Of a stretch of DNA of 20,335 nucleotides, positions 19,462 to 20,335 are shown one piece after another. The notes under the pieces were generated by a model. It was not told the DNA's origin and ran no database searches. It saw only the letters and a list, made by a program, of their open reading frames with translations. The position numbers were made by a program, and so were the translations under genes. The DNA is from Oppiella nova (lineage: Eukaryota; Arthropoda; Arachnida; Sarcoptiformes; Oppiidae), in NCBI GenBank assembly GCA_905397405.1, contig CAJPVJ010000804.1, positions 1-20,335 of the forward strand. The letters run 5' to 3'. Position 1 is the first letter of the stretch. Each line of letters opens with the position of its first letter.

Positions 19462-19743
19462 TCAAACTAATTTTGTCTGAAAATACATTAAAGTGATGGT
19501 TGAGTGCAGTCCTATCATTAAATGAGGAGAGAGTGAGAGGGTATGCAACCCAGGGATGGAATTATTGGTCGCAAAGATTGAACTAATTTTGGTTGTGTTT
19601 TGTGTCTGTATTTGGGTTTCGATTGTTTGTAAGTCTGCCCTCAGATCACTATTAATGGCTAAGTGTTGGCTATGACTATGTCTGTGGCAATTGAGGCCTA
19701 ATTGCGACATTTTCCACATTTTCATCGGAACGTGCGATTGCAT
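19462..19743 (-). CDS. Doubtful open frame, 93 codons, with an initiator-like site just upstream
   Basis: This is the second-longest open frame in the window. It starts with ATG at 19743 on the minus strand, and the product is rich in His, Ser, Thr and Gln (for example NCHRHSHSQHLAINSD and TIETQIQTQNTT). Twelve bases before the ATG is a perfect arthropod-type initiator TCAGTT (19757-19752, A at 19755), with CGATG at about +29. That resembles a downstream promoter element but is shifted by one base. A second ATG in another frame lies between the two. No TATA box, domain or splice site supports it, and the leader would be only about 12 bases. It may be an exon of an unknown protein or chance. 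Confidence 0.15.
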   Translation of the reverse strand: MQSHVPMKMWKMSQLGLNCHRHSHSQHLAINSDLRADLQTIETQIQTQNTTKISSIFATNNSIPGLHTLSLSPHLMIGLHSTITLMYFQTKLV

Positions 19744-19971
19744 ACATAACTAACTGACTAAATAATAGGGGATCCGATATTCACTGTACCCCTCCAAATG
19801 GGTATTACCATTATTTGCACCGCCATTCGGCTAGGGTTTCATATAATAAGCAGTGTTTAGTTCACTTTTTTTTCTTTCAAACGACTCATCCCCTCCCAAG
19901 TTTTGCATTTAATTGCATCCCTAACCCATAAAACAAATCGTCTTTTGCACTACACTTTACATATTCACCTG

Positions 19972-20002
19972 CACTGCACTGGCATTCACTTACAGTGCAG
20001 TG
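19972..20002 (+). repeat. Hairpin with a perfect 10-base GC-containing stem
   Basis: CACTGCACTG at 19972-19981 pairs perfectly with CAGTGCAGTG at 19993-20002 across an 11-base loop. The word GCACTGCACT also occurs at 5731-5740, and ATTTCACTGCAC-type words occur near 9370 and in the right arm here. The stem is too short for a normal microRNA precursor. Confidence 0.8.
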
Positions 20003-20335
20003 AAATATATGCACTAAATATACGCTTTGGTTATAAGATAGGAAATCAAAATATGTTGAAAATTATCTGAATATAGAAAAAGCAAAATCAAAGTAAAAAA
20101 TGAAACTTAATTTCTAAATACCTGTATAATGCATACTGTATATTTTTGTTTTTAATATATGGGCACTCATTTGTGTACTCAGTATACCTTAGCCCATACT
20201 CTATTGAATCATAATATCATTCATTATTGCGGCTAATTTTGCTGATAGACATCCAAATAACACGTTTGCATTCATGTTCCCAGAATTTATTACAATATTT
20301 TCTATTTAAATATTCAATACTTAAACTCTTTAAAC
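20003..20335. other. Non-coding right end
   Basis: No gene or repeat was recognised up to the end of the window. Confidence 0.5.

Larger units (their letters stand above)
2336..20335 (+). other. Probable long first intron and/or intergenic DNA
   Basis: From the donor at 2336 to the end of the window there is no open frame with convincing coding character on either strand. The longest frames are 60-93 codons, which chance produces at this AT content. The stretch alternates AT-rich deserts with GC-richer islands, microsatellites and palindromes, described in separate entries. It is called intron because of the donor; where transcription actually ends cannot be told. Confidence 0.3.

Noticed and set aside
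1-20335. Prokaryotic systems such as CRISPR arrays, toxin-antitoxin pairs, prophage or retron
   Set aside because: There are no spaced direct repeats, no long genes, no ribosome binding sites and no operon structure; the sequence is eukaryotic in character.

Overview
The window looks like nuclear DNA from an animal, most likely an arthropod. It is strongly AT-rich (roughly two thirds A+T by eye), contains long (GA/CT)n microsatellites, has no bacterial-style gene packing or ribosome binding sites, and shows splice-site and TATA/initiator-like motifs. A mite or other chelicerate would fit the overall texture, but this is an impression and not a demonstrated assignment. No operon, CRISPR array, rRNA, convincing tRNA or autonomous transposon is visible. 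Most open frames are what chance predicts at this composition.

Layout. (1) Bases 1-386 are a patchwork of two inverted copies of sequence found further along: 1-259 is the reverse complement of 3849-4128 (repeat A), and 258-386 is the reverse complement of a unit that is tandemly duplicated at 1028-1158 and 1160-1288 (repeat B). (2) At 583-907 there is a weak, frame-broken protein-like stretch. (3) The best gene candidate lies on the + strand at about 1965-2341: a TATA-like box, an initiator-like site, a leader of about 300 bases with a small upstream ORF, an ATG at 2300, twelve codons (MSFLALDSCSWQ) and a strong splice donor. No matching downstream exon can be seen, so 2336-20335 is probably mainly its first intron or intergenic DNA. 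(4) The remaining ~18 kb alternates AT-rich deserts (notably about 8.66-12.0 kb and 16.1-18.9 kb) with short, more GC-rich islands. Some islands hold clustered sites resembling transcription-factor targets (about 3.60-3.67, 5.06-5.2, 5.55-5.96 kb), a second TATA-like promoter candidate at 15.61 kb, small ORFs, and several perfect palindromes or hairpins.

How it fits together. The picture is the 5' end of one gene with a very long intron or flank carrying candidate cis-regulatory islands. The repeat mosaic at the left edge is the most unusual item. It is either a recent inverted duplication or an amplification/assembly chimera; a 21-base net length difference inside repeat A argues against a simple artefactual copy of the same molecule.
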